Positions 52,706 through 61,775 of a stretch of DNA of 64,000 nt are shown piece after piece. Position 1 is the first letter of the stretch. Each line of letters opens with the position of its first letter. The DNA is from Clostridium sp. AF37-5 (GTDB lineage Bacteria > Bacillota > Clostridia > Lachnospirales > Lachnospiraceae). Under the pieces are notes generated by a model. The model saw only the letters and a list, made by a program, of their open reading frames with translations. It was not told where the DNA came from and searched no databases. Where the stretch lies: assembly GCF_003477605.1 (NCBI RefSeq), contig NZ_QUDR01000008.1, positions 1 to 64,000 on the forward strand, read 5' to 3'. The position numbers and the translations under genes were made by a program.

Positions 52706-53686
52706 ATGAAAATTGGTATTTTAGGATATGGTAACCTTGGACGAGGCGTGGAATGTGCAATTAAGCAGAATCCGGATATGGAGCTTGCTGCGGTATTTAC
52801 GAGACGTGCGCCGGAGACAGTATCCATTTTGACAGAGGGAGCAGCCGTTTGTTCTGTTGATGATGTAGAGCAGTGGAAGGATAAGATTGATGTTATGATT
52901 CTCTGCGGCGGAAGTGCTACGGATTTGCCGGAGCAGACACCAAAATATGCAAAGATGTTTAATGTCGTAGACAGTTTTGATACACACGCAAGAATCCCAG
53001 AGCATTTTGAAAATGTTGATAAGTCTGCAAAAGAAAGCGGACATGTTGGTATTATTTCCGTGGGCTGGGATCCGGGAATGTTTTCTTTGAATCGTATGTA
53101 TGCCAATGCCATTTTGCCGGAGGGACGTGATTACACATTCTGGGGCAAAGGAGTTAGTCAGGGACATTCGGATGCCATCCGCCGTGTGGAAGGTGTAAAA
53201 GACGGCAAACAGTATACAATTCCGGTAGAGGCTGCATTGGAGGCTGTGAGAAATGGTGAAAATCCGGAACTTACAACCAGACAGAAACATACCAGAGAGT
53301 GTTTTGTTGTATTAGAGGATGGTGCGGATGCTGCAAAGGTAGAGGAAACTATTAAAAATATGCCGAATTATTTCTCAGATTATGACACGACGGTTCATTT
53401 TATCAGTGAGGAAGAATTGAAAGCAAACCACAGTGGTATTCCACATGGAGGATTTGTAATTCGTTCCGGAAAAACAGGCTGGAATCAGGAAAACAGTCAT
53501 GTAATTGAATATAGCTTGAAACTTGATTCAAATCCGGAATTTACTTCCTGCGTTATCGTGGCTTATGCGCGGGCAGCATATCGTCTGTACAAAGAAGGAC
53601 AGAACGGATGCAAGACAGTATTCGATATTGCTCCGGCTTATTTAAGTGCCAAAGATGGAGCAGAACTTCGCAAAAATCTGTTGTAA
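52706..53686 (+). CDS. ddh: meso-diaminopimelate dehydrogenase
   Basis: 326 residues. NADPH-binding start KIGILGYGNLGRGVECAIKQ, CGGSATDLPEQTPKYA, VVDSFDTHARIPEHFENVD, SVGWDPGMFSLNRMYANAIL and HGGFVIRSG are diagnostic Ddh blocks. It makes meso-DAP in one step from tetrahydrodipicolinate for lysine and peptidoglycan, bypassing the succinylase/acetylase routes. AGGAGG before the ATG; its own unit, closed by a hairpin. Confidence 0.96.
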   Translation: MKIGILGYGNLGRGVECAIKQNPDMELAAVFTRRAPETVSILTEGAAVCSVDDVEQWKDKIDVMILCGGSATDLPEQTPKYAKMFNVVDSFDTHARIPEHFENVDKSAKESGHVGIISVGWDPGMFSLNRMYANAILPEGRDYTFWGKGVSQGHSDAIRRVEGVKDGKQYTIPVEAALEAVRNGENPELTTRQKHTRECFVVLEDGADAAKVEETIKNMPNYFSDYDTTVHFISEEELKANHSGIPHGGFVIRSGKTGWNQENSHVIEYSLKLDSNPEFTSCVIVAYARAAYRLYKEGQNGCKTVFDIAPAYLSAKDGAELRKNLL

Positions 53687-53721
53687 AAAATGTGTATTGC
53701 TAGAAATTAATCATAATAATT

Positions 53722-53758
53722 ACCCCCGGTTTCATGATAAGAATCCGGGGGTTGATTT
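53722..53758. terminator. terminator between ddh and the DUF2007 gene
   Basis: ACCCCCGG/CCGGGGGT stem with a 15-base loop and a short T-rich tail, located between two convergent genes. Confidence 0.7.
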
Positions 53759-54060
53759 TACAAAATAATAGATAAACAAATGCCGACTGCAATAACACCT
53801 ACCATGATAAGTGCGGCTATGCGGTGTCCCATCCGGCGGCTTTTGACGTCGCTGTCCGAAAGAGACGTTTGTTTGATTATTTCAACGGCTTTTTCCACAT
53901 TTTTATCATCGACATAAATTTCAAATACTGGTTTTGCCATCCGGGCTGTGATGGATGTTTCGATGATTTCATGTTTTTTAGCAAAAATGTGATTGGCTTC
54001 GAGTTCGGAAATAATCCGGTCTGCTTCTAAAAAGTTTTCTGCAAGATAAATTTTAGTCAT
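53758..54060 (-). CDS. DUF2007 domain protein with C-terminal membrane anchor
   Basis: 100 residues. DUF2007 (putative signal-transducing) domain, TKIYLAENFLEADRIISELE, then VFEIYVDDKNVEKAVEIIKQ, followed by one membrane helix (IAALIMVGVIAVGICLSIIL). Function unknown. A GGGGGG-rich site precedes the ATG. Single-gene unit. Confidence 0.8.
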   Translation of the reverse strand: MTKIYLAENFLEADRIISELEANHIFAKKHEIIETSITARMAKPVFEIYVDDKNVEKAVEIIKQTSLSDSDVKSRRMGHRIAALIMVGVIAVGICLSIIL

Positions 54061-54184
54061 AACTGTATACCCCCCTTTTTTATAATAACTTCATTATACA
54101 TAAAAAGTAAAATAATGACAACTGTTTTATTTATAAGAACACAAAAAACTGGGCAATCTAAAAATAAAAACGGAGGACAGAAAA

Positions 54185-54478
54185 ATGAATCAAAAGGATA
54201 ATTTCAAAAGCGCTCTTCCGATGGCTGCACTGGATGAAATCCCACAGCCGTCAGAGAATGCAAAAGAAATTGTTGGACTTGTGAAAGCGCAGGGCAAAGT
54301 AACTGGCTATAAGCTTTCGGATGGACAAATGGTAAGTAAGAGTGAAGGAGTTGCTATGGCAAAAGCGGGCGATATTCAGGGCGTGGGCGTAGCGCACCGT
54401 GGGGATACAGAGTATTTAAAGGCACTTCCGGATGGAAAGGAGACGAATAATCTCAGCAGCCTGCCAACTGTGCGGTGA
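54185..54478 (+). CDS. DUF3892 domain protein
   Basis: 97 residues; the DUF3892 core is IVGLVKAQGKVTGYKLSDGQ, MVSKSEGVAMAKAGDIQGVG. Small soluble protein of unknown function. CGGAGG site. Its last 26 bases overlap the end of the convergent permease gene, so the two coding regions share their 3' ends. Confidence 0.82.
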   Translation: MNQKDNFKSALPMAALDEIPQPSENAKEIVGLVKAQGKVTGYKLSDGQMVSKSEGVAMAKAGDIQGVGVAHRGDTEYLKALPDGKETNNLSSLPTVR

Positions 54479-55505
54479 CAAGTTCAAGGACAAGGAAAAT
54501 CAAATTATATTTTGTAAAACATGCAATATATTTTTTTGAATTTGCAGCGCTGGTTTTTTTGTAGTATTCAAGAGAAATCATACTTGCCATAGAAGCAATT
54601 AAAGTTCCTAAGCCGCCAATATTTACTCCGATTAAAAGGGCGGTACTATTTTGGGTAAATTTAGATAACAAGATGGCGGCAGGGACGTTGCTTACAATCT
54701 GGCTGACGAGGATGCCGCCACCAATTTCCCTTCCGGAAATAATGTGGGATAAAAAACTGTTTATCCATGGAATCTGTGCAATATCCCCAACAAGGATAAA
54801 AAGGCAGACAAATTTGATTAATAAGTTAAAGTTAATAGTTCGAAATGTTTTTTTGTCGAAAAGAAAAAGGCTGGCAAGAACTAGAATAAAGGTCACATAA
54901 TGGGGAACAATTCGAAGGATGTTCAAAAGGCACAAAATAAATAATAAAATAAAAACAAGGCTCCAAAATCTTTTGTACTTAAGAGATTTTGAAAAGCTAT
55001 TTTCTTCATCGACTGTTATTGCTATTTTTTTCTTTTTAAAATTAAAAAAAATGAGAGCCAGTAAAAAAAGAAAGGCGACGATTCCGTAAGGAAGTATGGC
55101 AGCGTAAAAAGAGCCAAGTGTCATTTGGTAATTTTGGAATAAATAAACATTTTGTGGGTTGCCGATTGGCGTCATCATACTGCCCATATTGGCTGCAATT
55201 GTTTCTAACACAAGAAGTTTAATTAACAAATCATTGCGGTTTAATCGGTTTAGAATGCTAATGGAAAAAGGAACGAGCACGATGAGTGCAACGTCATTTG
55301 TTAAAATCATACTAAGAAAAAAACATGCGCCAATAAGAAAGAGAGCAAGTTTAGATGTGTTACCTGTTTTATTTAAGAAAAATGTTGTGAAATTGTCAAT
55401 ATAACCCAACTTGGTTATACCGGCGACAACGCCCATCAGGCTGAAAAGTAAGCCAAGTGTTTCAAAATTAATTTGTCTAATTGTATATTGATAAAAAATT
55501 TCCAT
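54453..55505 (-). CDS. ArsB/NhaD/SLC13-type permease
   Basis: 350 residues, about ten helices. The ion-transporter signatures are LTNDVALIVLVPFSISIL and NMGSMMTPIGNPQNVYLF in the first half and SQIVSNVPAAILLSKFTQNS with IGGLGTLIASMASMISL in the second. Members move arsenite, Na+/H+, or di/tricarboxylates; here the substrate cannot be told. Slightly shorter than full-length ArsB (about 420), lacking one or two N-terminal helices. Convergent overlap with the DUF3892 gene. Confidence 0.85.
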   Translation of the reverse strand: MEIFYQYTIRQINFETLGLLFSLMGVVAGITKLGYIDNFTTFFLNKTGNTSKLALFLIGACFFLSMILTNDVALIVLVPFSISILNRLNRNDLLIKLLVLETIAANMGSMMTPIGNPQNVYLFQNYQMTLGSFYAAILPYGIVAFLFLLALIFFNFKKKKIAITVDEENSFSKSLKYKRFWSLVFILLFILCLLNILRIVPHYVTFILVLASLFLFDKKTFRTINFNLLIKFVCLFILVGDIAQIPWINSFLSHIISGREIGGGILVSQIVSNVPAAILLSKFTQNSTALLIGVNIGGLGTLIASMASMISLEYYKKTSAANSKKYIACFTKYNLIFLVLELVTAQLAGC

Positions 55506-55590
55506 AGTGTAATACCTCTTTATAATAATCCAATTATGTATCGGCTAACTTCGGAAAAAAATAAAGTGATTAAAATTATTTAATTCTTGG

Positions 55591-55635
55591 TTGACAAATG
55601 TATACCTATCAAGTATTATAAAGACAAGGTATACA
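55591..55635 (+). promoter_or_regulatory. promoter and candidate BlaI operators
   Basis: TTGACA (55591-55596), 17 bases, TATTAT (55614-55619). TGTATACCT (55599-55607, in the spacer) and AGGTATACA (55627-55635, near the start) are perfect inverted copies, placed where a BlaI/MecI-type repressor would block polymerase. Confidence 0.72.
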
Positions 55636-55665
55636 AATGATTACCAAAAGAAAAGGAGATTACTT

Positions 55666-56046
55666 ATGGGGGAAATTCATTTATCGGATGCAGAATGGGA
55701 GATTATGAATTGTCTGTGGAACAAACCGAATCAAAAAATCAGCGAAATTGTTATTGCGTTAAGTGAAAAGAAGGCGTGGGATAAACACACGGTGATAACA
55801 CTTTTGAACCGGATGGAGAAAAAGGGAGCAGTGTCATTTGAGAGAAATGGCCGTGCCAAAGAGTATTATTCGTTAATTTCACAAAAAGAAACGGTAAAGC
55901 AGGAGACGGAGCAGTTTTTTGAGCGTGTTTGTCAGGGCAGTTTACGATTAATGGTTAATTCTTTCCTTAGCAGCAAGGCGGTTAAGAAAGAAGATTTGGA
56001 TGAGTTATATCGTATGTTAGATGAAGCAAGAGAGGGGAAAGAATAA
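55666..56046 (+). CDS. BlaI/MecI-family repressor
   Basis: 126 residues. BlaI winged helix: LSDAEWEIMNCLWNKPNQKI, HTVITLLNRMEKKGAVSFER, GRAKEYYSLISQ. In beta-lactam systems such repressors are inactivated by the M56 protease encoded next to them. ATG 55666 follows AAAGGAGATTACTT. Its TAA overlaps the ATG of the M56 gene, a typical BlaI-BlaR1 pair, but no beta-lactamase or PBP gene is nearby. Confidence 0.92.
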   Translation: MGEIHLSDAEWEIMNCLWNKPNQKISEIVIALSEKKAWDKHTVITLLNRMEKKGAVSFERNGRAKEYYSLISQKETVKQETEQFFERVCQGSLRLMVNSFLSSKAVKKEDLDELYRMLDEAREGKE

Positions 56047-58214
56047 TGTTTGAATTTATGTTGGAATGTCATCTTTTGATGCTTTTTCTGATTTTGTTAC
56101 GGGCTTTGTTTGGCTCCTTTCTTTCCGCAAAAATGCGTTACGCTTTGTGGTTATTTATCCCGCTTCGTTTTTTGCCGTTTGGGTTGTTATTTGAAGCAGG
56201 AAAGCAGACTGTTTTGGTAAATCTGATTGGGAAAATACTAGCTATGCTGCCGCAGGTTTCCTTTGCCCGGTTTGACGCTTCCGCTATCCGTATTCCGGTC
56301 TGGTTCATGACTGTGTGGACGGTGGGAAGTGTACTTGTGCTTGTTTGGCAGTGGTTCGTAAATTTTCGCTTTGAAAAGAAATTATATGAAGAAAGAGAAA
56401 AACTTCCGCAGGATACGGCAGCTTACCCGGTCTATCTGGTAAATGATATTGCATCGTCCTGTGCATTTAAAATACATGGCGAAAAAGCGATTTATGTAGG
56501 GCGGAAGGCAGCCAATGATTTGGAAGTTTTTCAGACGGTTATCAAACATGAAACCAGTCATTTGGATTCTGGGGATTTGTTTTTTGGAAAAGTTCGAATG
56601 CTTTTGACAGCGGTCTTCTTTTTTAGTCCGATTGCCTGGCTGGCAGCCGTATTATCAAAAAGGGACTGTGAGATGGCGTGCGACGAGCGGACAATTAATC
56701 GCATGGGAATTGCAAAAGAAGAATACGGAAAAATCTTGCTGGATTTGACAGTGGAAAGATTAAATACAGACGTATTATTCTGCCATGCAGTTATGATTTC
56801 ACCTTCCTCTTATGGGTTAAAGGCTCGAATTAGAAATGTTTTGTCAAAGCAGAGAAACAAAAAAGGACAGATTCTGATGGGGATTCTGGTTGTGCTGTTT
56901 TGCGCTGGAACATGTTTTTATGAAATTCCATTTTTACATAATATGAATCAGGAAGAAACAATTCGGCAGTACGTTTTTTATTGTAACCAGGAATACTTTT
57001 TGGGTCTGAAAAAAATATGTGTACCGGAAAAGATGGATTATTTTTTTCATCCTAAAGTTACCGGAAAAATTGTTTCCCTTAACAAAACGAGTGAGAATTC
57101 AGAAGAGGTATTGTACCAGGTTGTGACAGAAGACAAAAAAGGCTGCAAAAGGAAACAGTCCATTTGCTTAGGGCAAAGAGGGCAGTGGAAGGTAAAGCCG
57201 TGGTCGGAAGCGAACGTCCCTTTTCAATATGATGTTGTTAAGAATAAGATTCGCATTAAAGCCTATATTGGCAAGGAAGATGTAGTTTCTGTGCCAGAGA
57301 AGATAGAGGGAAAAACAGTCAACGAAATTCGGACAGGGGCATTTAAGAATTGTAATGTGAAAAAAATTACGATTCCTGCCTCGGTAGAAACAATTGGCTC
57401 TATGGCATTTTTTAACTTGCCGGACTGCGAGGAGATTACAATTGGAAATAAAATGGCTCTCAAATCCGATGACATTTTCAAAAGATGCCCCAAATTAAAA
57501 GAGGTCAACACGAAAGGAAAGGGAACGATTGTCTGGTTTATTGGAAATAGTTTGATTGAAGATGGAAATCTGGATACCTATTTTCAGGATATCTGTGACC
57601 AGAAAAAAGAGCCGGTGATTCATTACACAAATACAGGAAGCGGTTACATGGTAATGGACCATTTGAATGATTTTCAAAAGGATTTGCCGGAAACGGCATA
57701 TCTGACAGCAGATGTAATTCTTATCCAGCCACTTCACGATTATGAGGCAATGATGGTTTCCACTTTTTCTGATAAATGCCGCAAAGATGCAAAAATTTAT
57801 TCGCTTGGAACCATTTACACGAGATATAGAAATTACTGCAAATTTAAAAATGATTTTTCAAAACCGCTTGCTGGGTTTACACCGGGTGGTGATTTGTGTG
57901 ATGATCTTGTCCAGAGAAAGATACTCAAGCACTATGATATTCAGTCAATGGATGAAGTTCATCCAACATACTTAAATGGATTTATTTCCGGAGCGAGTAT
58001 TTACAAGGAACTTTTCCATGGAAAGGTTTTGGATATTGATTACAAAAAAATGAGTTATTCGCTTGATTCTTTCATCCCCGGCAAGACCGATAAAGAGCGG
58101 GAAGAAAAAATGAAAGAGATTTTGGATGCCGCACAGAAATTTGATGTGAAGGAATATCAAAAGAGCGGGCGTGGATATTATGGATATTCGGAGAAGATAA
58201 AAAGAGGGGCGTAA
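56046..58214 (+). CDS. BlaR1-like M56 metalloprotease sensor with LRR and SGNH-hydrolase-like sensor region
   Basis: 722 residues. Four membrane helices and a cytoplasmic M56 zinc protease (HETSH at 168-172, DCEMACDERTINRM at 207) fit BlaR1/MecR1. After the last helix (ILMGILVVLFCAGTCFYEIP) the outside part differs: a linker (300-400), a BspA/LRR_5-type segment (405-490: IRTGAFKNCNVKKITIPASV, ETIGSMAFFNLPDCEEITIG), then an SGNH-hydrolase-like domain with IVWFIGNSL at 496-503 and the D-x-x-H block DEVHPTYLNG at 636. BlaR1 has a penicillin-binding domain there instead. The ligand is therefore probably not a beta-lactam; a cell-wall or glycan ester is possible. Confidence 0.85.
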   Translation: MFEFMLECHLLMLFLILLRALFGSFLSAKMRYALWLFIPLRFLPFGLLFEAGKQTVLVNLIGKILAMLPQVSFARFDASAIRIPVWFMTVWTVGSVLVLVWQWFVNFRFEKKLYEEREKLPQDTAAYPVYLVNDIASSCAFKIHGEKAIYVGRKAANDLEVFQTVIKHETSHLDSGDLFFGKVRMLLTAVFFFSPIAWLAAVLSKRDCEMACDERTINRMGIAKEEYGKILLDLTVERLNTDVLFCHAVMISPSSYGLKARIRNVLSKQRNKKGQILMGILVVLFCAGTCFYEIPFLHNMNQEETIRQYVFYCNQEYFLGLKKICVPEKMDYFFHPKVTGKIVSLNKTSENSEEVLYQVVTEDKKGCKRKQSICLGQRGQWKVKPWSEANVPFQYDVVKNKIRIKAYIGKEDVVSVPEKIEGKTVNEIRTGAFKNCNVKKITIPASVETIGSMAFFNLPDCEEITIGNKMALKSDDIFKRCPKLKEVNTKGKGTIVWFIGNSLIEDGNLDTYFQDICDQKKEPVIHYTNTGSGYMVMDHLNDFQKDLPETAYLTADVILIQPLHDYEAMMVSTFSDKCRKDAKIYSLGTIYTRYRNYCKFKNDFSKPLAGFTPGGDLCDDLVQRKILKHYDIQSMDEVHPTYLNGFISGASIYKELFHGKVLDIDYKKMSYSLDSFIPGKTDKEREEKMKEILDAAQKFDVKEYQKSGRGYYGYSEKIKRGA

Positions 58215-58255
58215 TTAAATTGGGAACATATAATTTGTTTTAAAGGAGGAAAGAT

Positions 58256-58966
58256 ATGGTAGCAATATTGACAAGTTCTTTGGGAGGCTCTTATAAAGTA
58301 AACGGCAAGCGTATTCCGACTTGTTTGCAAAATGAAAATGGTTTGTTAGACCAAATTAAAAAATATTGGAAGCCTATGTCCAAAGTTCTCATTATAAGTG
58401 CCGGACCCAATGATTTTATACGAAATGATAATATTTTGTTCTGTCAACGGGAAGCTTTCGTAATGAGTGGATTAGATGCGAAGTTTTTTGATATATGTGA
58501 TGCACGTAATGAGGAGATGGCACAAAATATAAGTGAATATGATGTGATAATACTGGCAGGTGGACATGTTCCCACCCAGAATAAGTTTTTTAAAAAAATT
58601 AGGTTGAAACAGAACTTGGAAAACTTTCAAGGAATGCTGATTGCATGGAGTGCTGGCTCTATGAATTGTGCGGCTGTTGTTTATGCACAGCCTGAGTTAG
58701 AGGGCGAGGCTGTTAGTAAAGAGTATAAAAGATTTATGGAGGGGCTTGGAATTACCAATAAAATGATAATACCTCATTATCAAGATGTAAAGAATGACAT
58801 TGTGGATGGGCTCCGGGTGATGGAAGATATTACTTATCCGGATAGTATGGGCAAAGAATTTCTTGCTTTAAATGATGGCAGTTTTCTTGTGTCAGTGGAT
58901 GGCGAGGAAAGTGTATATGGCGAAGCCTTCATAATAAAAGATGGAAAGCAATTACGTTTTACTTAA
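58256..58966 (+). CDS. peptidase S51 family (peptidase E-like) protein
   Basis: 236 residues. Class I glutamine-amidotransferase-like fold with the S51 nucleophile elbow in LIAWSAGSMNCAA; VIILAGGHVPTQNKFF supplies the oxyanion glycines and IIPHYQD the histidine. Peptidase E cleaves Asp-X dipeptides; cyanophycinase is a relative. AAAGGAGGAAAG before the ATG, 41 bp after the M56 gene, so possibly part of that operon. Confidence 0.85.
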   Translation: MVAILTSSLGGSYKVNGKRIPTCLQNENGLLDQIKKYWKPMSKVLIISAGPNDFIRNDNILFCQREAFVMSGLDAKFFDICDARNEEMAQNISEYDVIILAGGHVPTQNKFFKKIRLKQNLENFQGMLIAWSAGSMNCAAVVYAQPELEGEAVSKEYKRFMEGLGITNKMIIPHYQDVKNDIVDGLRVMEDITYPDSMGKEFLALNDGSFLVSVDGEESVYGEAFIIKDGKQLRFT

Positions 58967-59087
58967 TACTTCGAATCAACCGAAACACCTGCCACGAACG
59001 CTATCCGTTTAAATATTGCAGTAAGCAAACAAAATGTGATAAAATAAAAACAAATTATTTTACAACTTGGGGAGGCCGTATGCGGCG

Positions 59088-60473
59088 ATGAAAGAGAACA
59101 CGAAGCAGCTTTCGAGTGAGGAAAAACAATATCGAAAAATGACGGAAGAACCGGTGTGCCGGTTAATTATGAAACTGGGGCTTCCGACGACAATTAGTAT
59201 GCTGATTACGAATGTTTACAATATGGTAGATACTTGGTTTGTCAGCCGGCTTGGAACAAGTGCGACCGGAGCAGTTGGTATCGTGTTTGGTCTAATGGCA
59301 ATTATTCAGGCGTTCGGTTTTATGTTTGGACAGGGCGCAGGAACAAATATCAGCAGGGCTTTGGGGGCACATAAAAAGGAGCGGGCACGTGCATTTTCGG
59401 CAACAGGATTTTACTTGGCGCTGTTTGCCGGGACAGCCGTTAGTGTGTTTGGTATTCTCAATTTAGATGGTTTGTGCCGGTTACTGGGAAGTACAGAGAC
59501 AATTTTACCATATGCAAGAATATATGCTTTTTATGTTTTGCTTTCTGCACCGGCAATGGCGACAGGCTGTGTAATGAACAATATTTTGCGCTATGAGGGT
59601 TATGCAAGTCTTGCGATGGTTGGTCTGGTATCCGGTGGTGTGTTGAATATGGCTGGGGACGCATTTTTCATGTTTGGGCTTCACATGGGAGTTCGTGGTG
59701 CTGCTTTATCGACTATGATTTCACAGTATATATCTTTTGGTATTTTACTGTATTTTTTGTTGTGCGGTAAGACACAAAGCAGTTTGTCCATTCGGTATTT
59801 TACGAAGAAAGCAAGTGTCTTTGGAAGTATTCTTGCGTCCGGTTTTCCAAGTATGGTGCGCCAGGGACTTGCAAGTATTTCTACGATGGTATTGAATGCG
59901 CAAGCTGCTATTTATGGGGATGCAGCAATTGCTGCGATGAGTGTTGTATCGCGAATTTTTATGTTTATTTTCAGTGTGGCACTTGGAATTGGTCAGGGAT
60001 TTCAACCGGTTTCGTCGTTCAATTATGGAGCAAGAAAATATACGAGGCTGCGCAAGGCGTTTTGGTTTACCTTATTTTTTGGACTGGCTAATATGGTAGT
60101 ATTTACAGGAGTGGTGTTTGTTTTTCGCAGCGAGATTATCATGCAGTTTTTATCCAATCAGGATGCATATGATATTGCGTATTATGCACTTGTGATTCAA
60201 TGTGCGTCACAGGTGGCAGTCCCTTTTAGTGTCTGTGCCAATATGTTGTTTCAATCAATTGGTAAAGCAGGGAGAGCAACGATTTTAGCGACATTTAGAA
60301 GCGGTTCAATTTATATTCCGGTTTTGTTAATTCTTGGTACGCTTTTTGGACTACGGGGAATTCAGTGGACACAGCCGGCTACGGATATTCTGGCATCTGC
60401 CATATCAATGCCAATTGCTGTTGTGTTTTTACATAAACTACCTAAGGATGGATTGGAAGAAGGGGCGAATTAG
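59088..60473 (+). CDS. MATE-family efflux transporter (second)
   Basis: 461 residues, 12 helices. MKLGLPTTISMLITNVYNMV, DTWFVSRLGTSATGAVGIVF, RYEGYASLAMVGLVSGGVLN and QGFQPVSSFNYGARKYTRLR are MATE (DinF/MepA-like) blocks. Distinct from the MATE at 30261. ATG 59088 is preferred over the in-frame TTG at 59067, which overlaps the GGGGAGG site. Convergent with the glycerate kinase gene, with only 13 bases between stops. Confidence 0.9.
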   Translation: MKENTKQLSSEEKQYRKMTEEPVCRLIMKLGLPTTISMLITNVYNMVDTWFVSRLGTSATGAVGIVFGLMAIIQAFGFMFGQGAGTNISRALGAHKKERARAFSATGFYLALFAGTAVSVFGILNLDGLCRLLGSTETILPYARIYAFYVLLSAPAMATGCVMNNILRYEGYASLAMVGLVSGGVLNMAGDAFFMFGLHMGVRGAALSTMISQYISFGILLYFLLCGKTQSSLSIRYFTKKASVFGSILASGFPSMVRQGLASISTMVLNAQAAIYGDAAIAAMSVVSRIFMFIFSVALGIGQGFQPVSSFNYGARKYTRLRKAFWFTLFFGLANMVVFTGVVFVFRSEIIMQFLSNQDAYDIAYYALVIQCASQVAVPFSVCANMLFQSIGKAGRATILATFRSGSIYIPVLLILGTLFGLRGIQWTQPATDILASAISMPIAVVFLHKLPKDGLEEGAN

Positions 60474-60486
60474 GAGGGGCGTAAGT

Positions 60487-61626
60487 TTACTTAAAACTCT
60501 GAATCAACCGAAAAACCTGCTCAACGGCAGCACTTAAATTTTCTTTTGCATGGTTAAAGTCCATCGCTTCTTTCAGCGTTGTTACCGTGCGCAATATAGG
60601 GAAAAATGCGTCGATGCCATGTTGGTTACACAATGTGGCATCTTCTGCGACACATCCGCCAAAAGCAAGGACTTTTTTCTTGTGTTTTTTTGCAATTTCT
60701 GCTACGCCAATCGGTGCCTTTCCCATTACTGTCTGTCCATCTAATCGTCCCTCACCGGTTATTACAAAATCTGCATTTTTTATAAATGATTCTAACTTGG
60801 TTTCTTCAAGAATAATTTTAACGCCGGATTCTAAAACGGCATTTGTATAAGATAAAAATGCAAATCCAAGTCCTCCGGCTGCTCCGGTACCTGCTTGATT
60901 TGGATTGGCGCCGGAATACTTTTCTTTTGTCTTTTTTGCATAATTCATAAGCCATGTATCCATTTTGGGAATCATCGTTTGTGTTGCACCCTTTTGTGGA
61001 CCAAAAACAGCGCTGCATCCATTAGCACCACACAGCGGATTTGTTACATCGCATGCAATTCTAAATTTACATTCTTTCAGTTCTGGCATAACATGCTCAT
61101 CGGTTATCGTTTCTATTAAGGCTAGTCCGTTTGCTCCGTATGGAACTTGTTTTCCATCGGCATCTAAAAAGCCGTAGCCGAGAGCCTCGAGCATGCCGAT
61201 TCCTCCGTCGTTGGTCGCACTTCCCCCGATACCAACAATAAATTTGCGGCATCCCTTTTTTATCGCATCTCTTATTAGCTCCCCAACGCCATATGTTGTT
61301 GTGTGAAGTGGATTTCTATCGGATTCGTTTACCAACGTGATTCCTGCGGCTGCGGACATTTCAATAATTGCCGTATTGCTTTCTGCAATTCTGCCATAAG
61401 AAGCCTCTATCATGGAGCCAAGCGGTCCTGTGACATTGACTTTTTCGATTGTTCCGTTCATTCCAAGGGTAAGGGCTTCTACGGTTCCCTCTCCGCCATC
61501 TGCCAAAGGGCAGACAGTTACCTCTGCATCGCGAAATACGCGGTGTATTCCTTCCGATACGGCATTTCCTGCCTCTAAAGAACTTAAACTGCCTTTCATA
61601 GAATCCATGGCAACGACAACTTTCAT
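60487..61626 (-). CDS. glycerate kinase (GlxK/GarK type)
   Basis: 379 residues. Family blocks: VVVAMDSMKGSLSSLEAGNA, VCPLADGGEGTVEALT, FIVGIGGSATNDGGIGMLEA, TNPLCGANGCSAVFGPQKGA and TGEGRLDGQTVMGKAPIGVA. Phosphorylates D-glycerate to 2- or 3-phosphoglycerate. ATG 61626 has GGAGG nine bases upstream; the longer frame has no site. Together with glycerol kinase 0.8 kb away it concerns three-carbon compounds, but the two are on opposite strands. Confidence 0.94.
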   Translation of the reverse strand: MKVVVAMDSMKGSLSSLEAGNAVSEGIHRVFRDAEVTVCPLADGGEGTVEALTLGMNGTIEKVNVTGPLGSMIEASYGRIAESNTAIIEMSAAAGITLVNESDRNPLHTTTYGVGELIRDAIKKGCRKFIVGIGGSATNDGGIGMLEALGYGFLDADGKQVPYGANGLALIETITDEHVMPELKECKFRIACDVTNPLCGANGCSAVFGPQKGATQTMIPKMDTWLMNYAKKTKEKYSGANPNQAGTGAAGGLGFAFLSYTNAVLESGVKIILEETKLESFIKNADFVITGEGRLDGQTVMGKAPIGVAEIAKKHKKKVLAFGGCVAEDATLCNQHGIDAFFPILRTVTTLKEAMDFNHAKENLSAAVEQVFRLIQSFK

Positions 61627-61775
61627 ACGATGGCCTCCAATGTGGTTTTGTGATGTAAATTTATTATAACACACTAAAAATATGTGTAAACCATGGAAGT
61701 TTTTTCTGCTTTAGATTTGCGCATAGAAAAGGGGAATGGTATAATAATTTGCAAAGAAACGAGGGAGAAAGGTGC

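Noticed and set aside
55666..58214. A functional beta-lactam resistance locus
   Set aside because: BlaI and an M56 protease are present, but the sensor region lacks a transpeptidase-like domain and no beta-lactamase or PBP gene is in the window.
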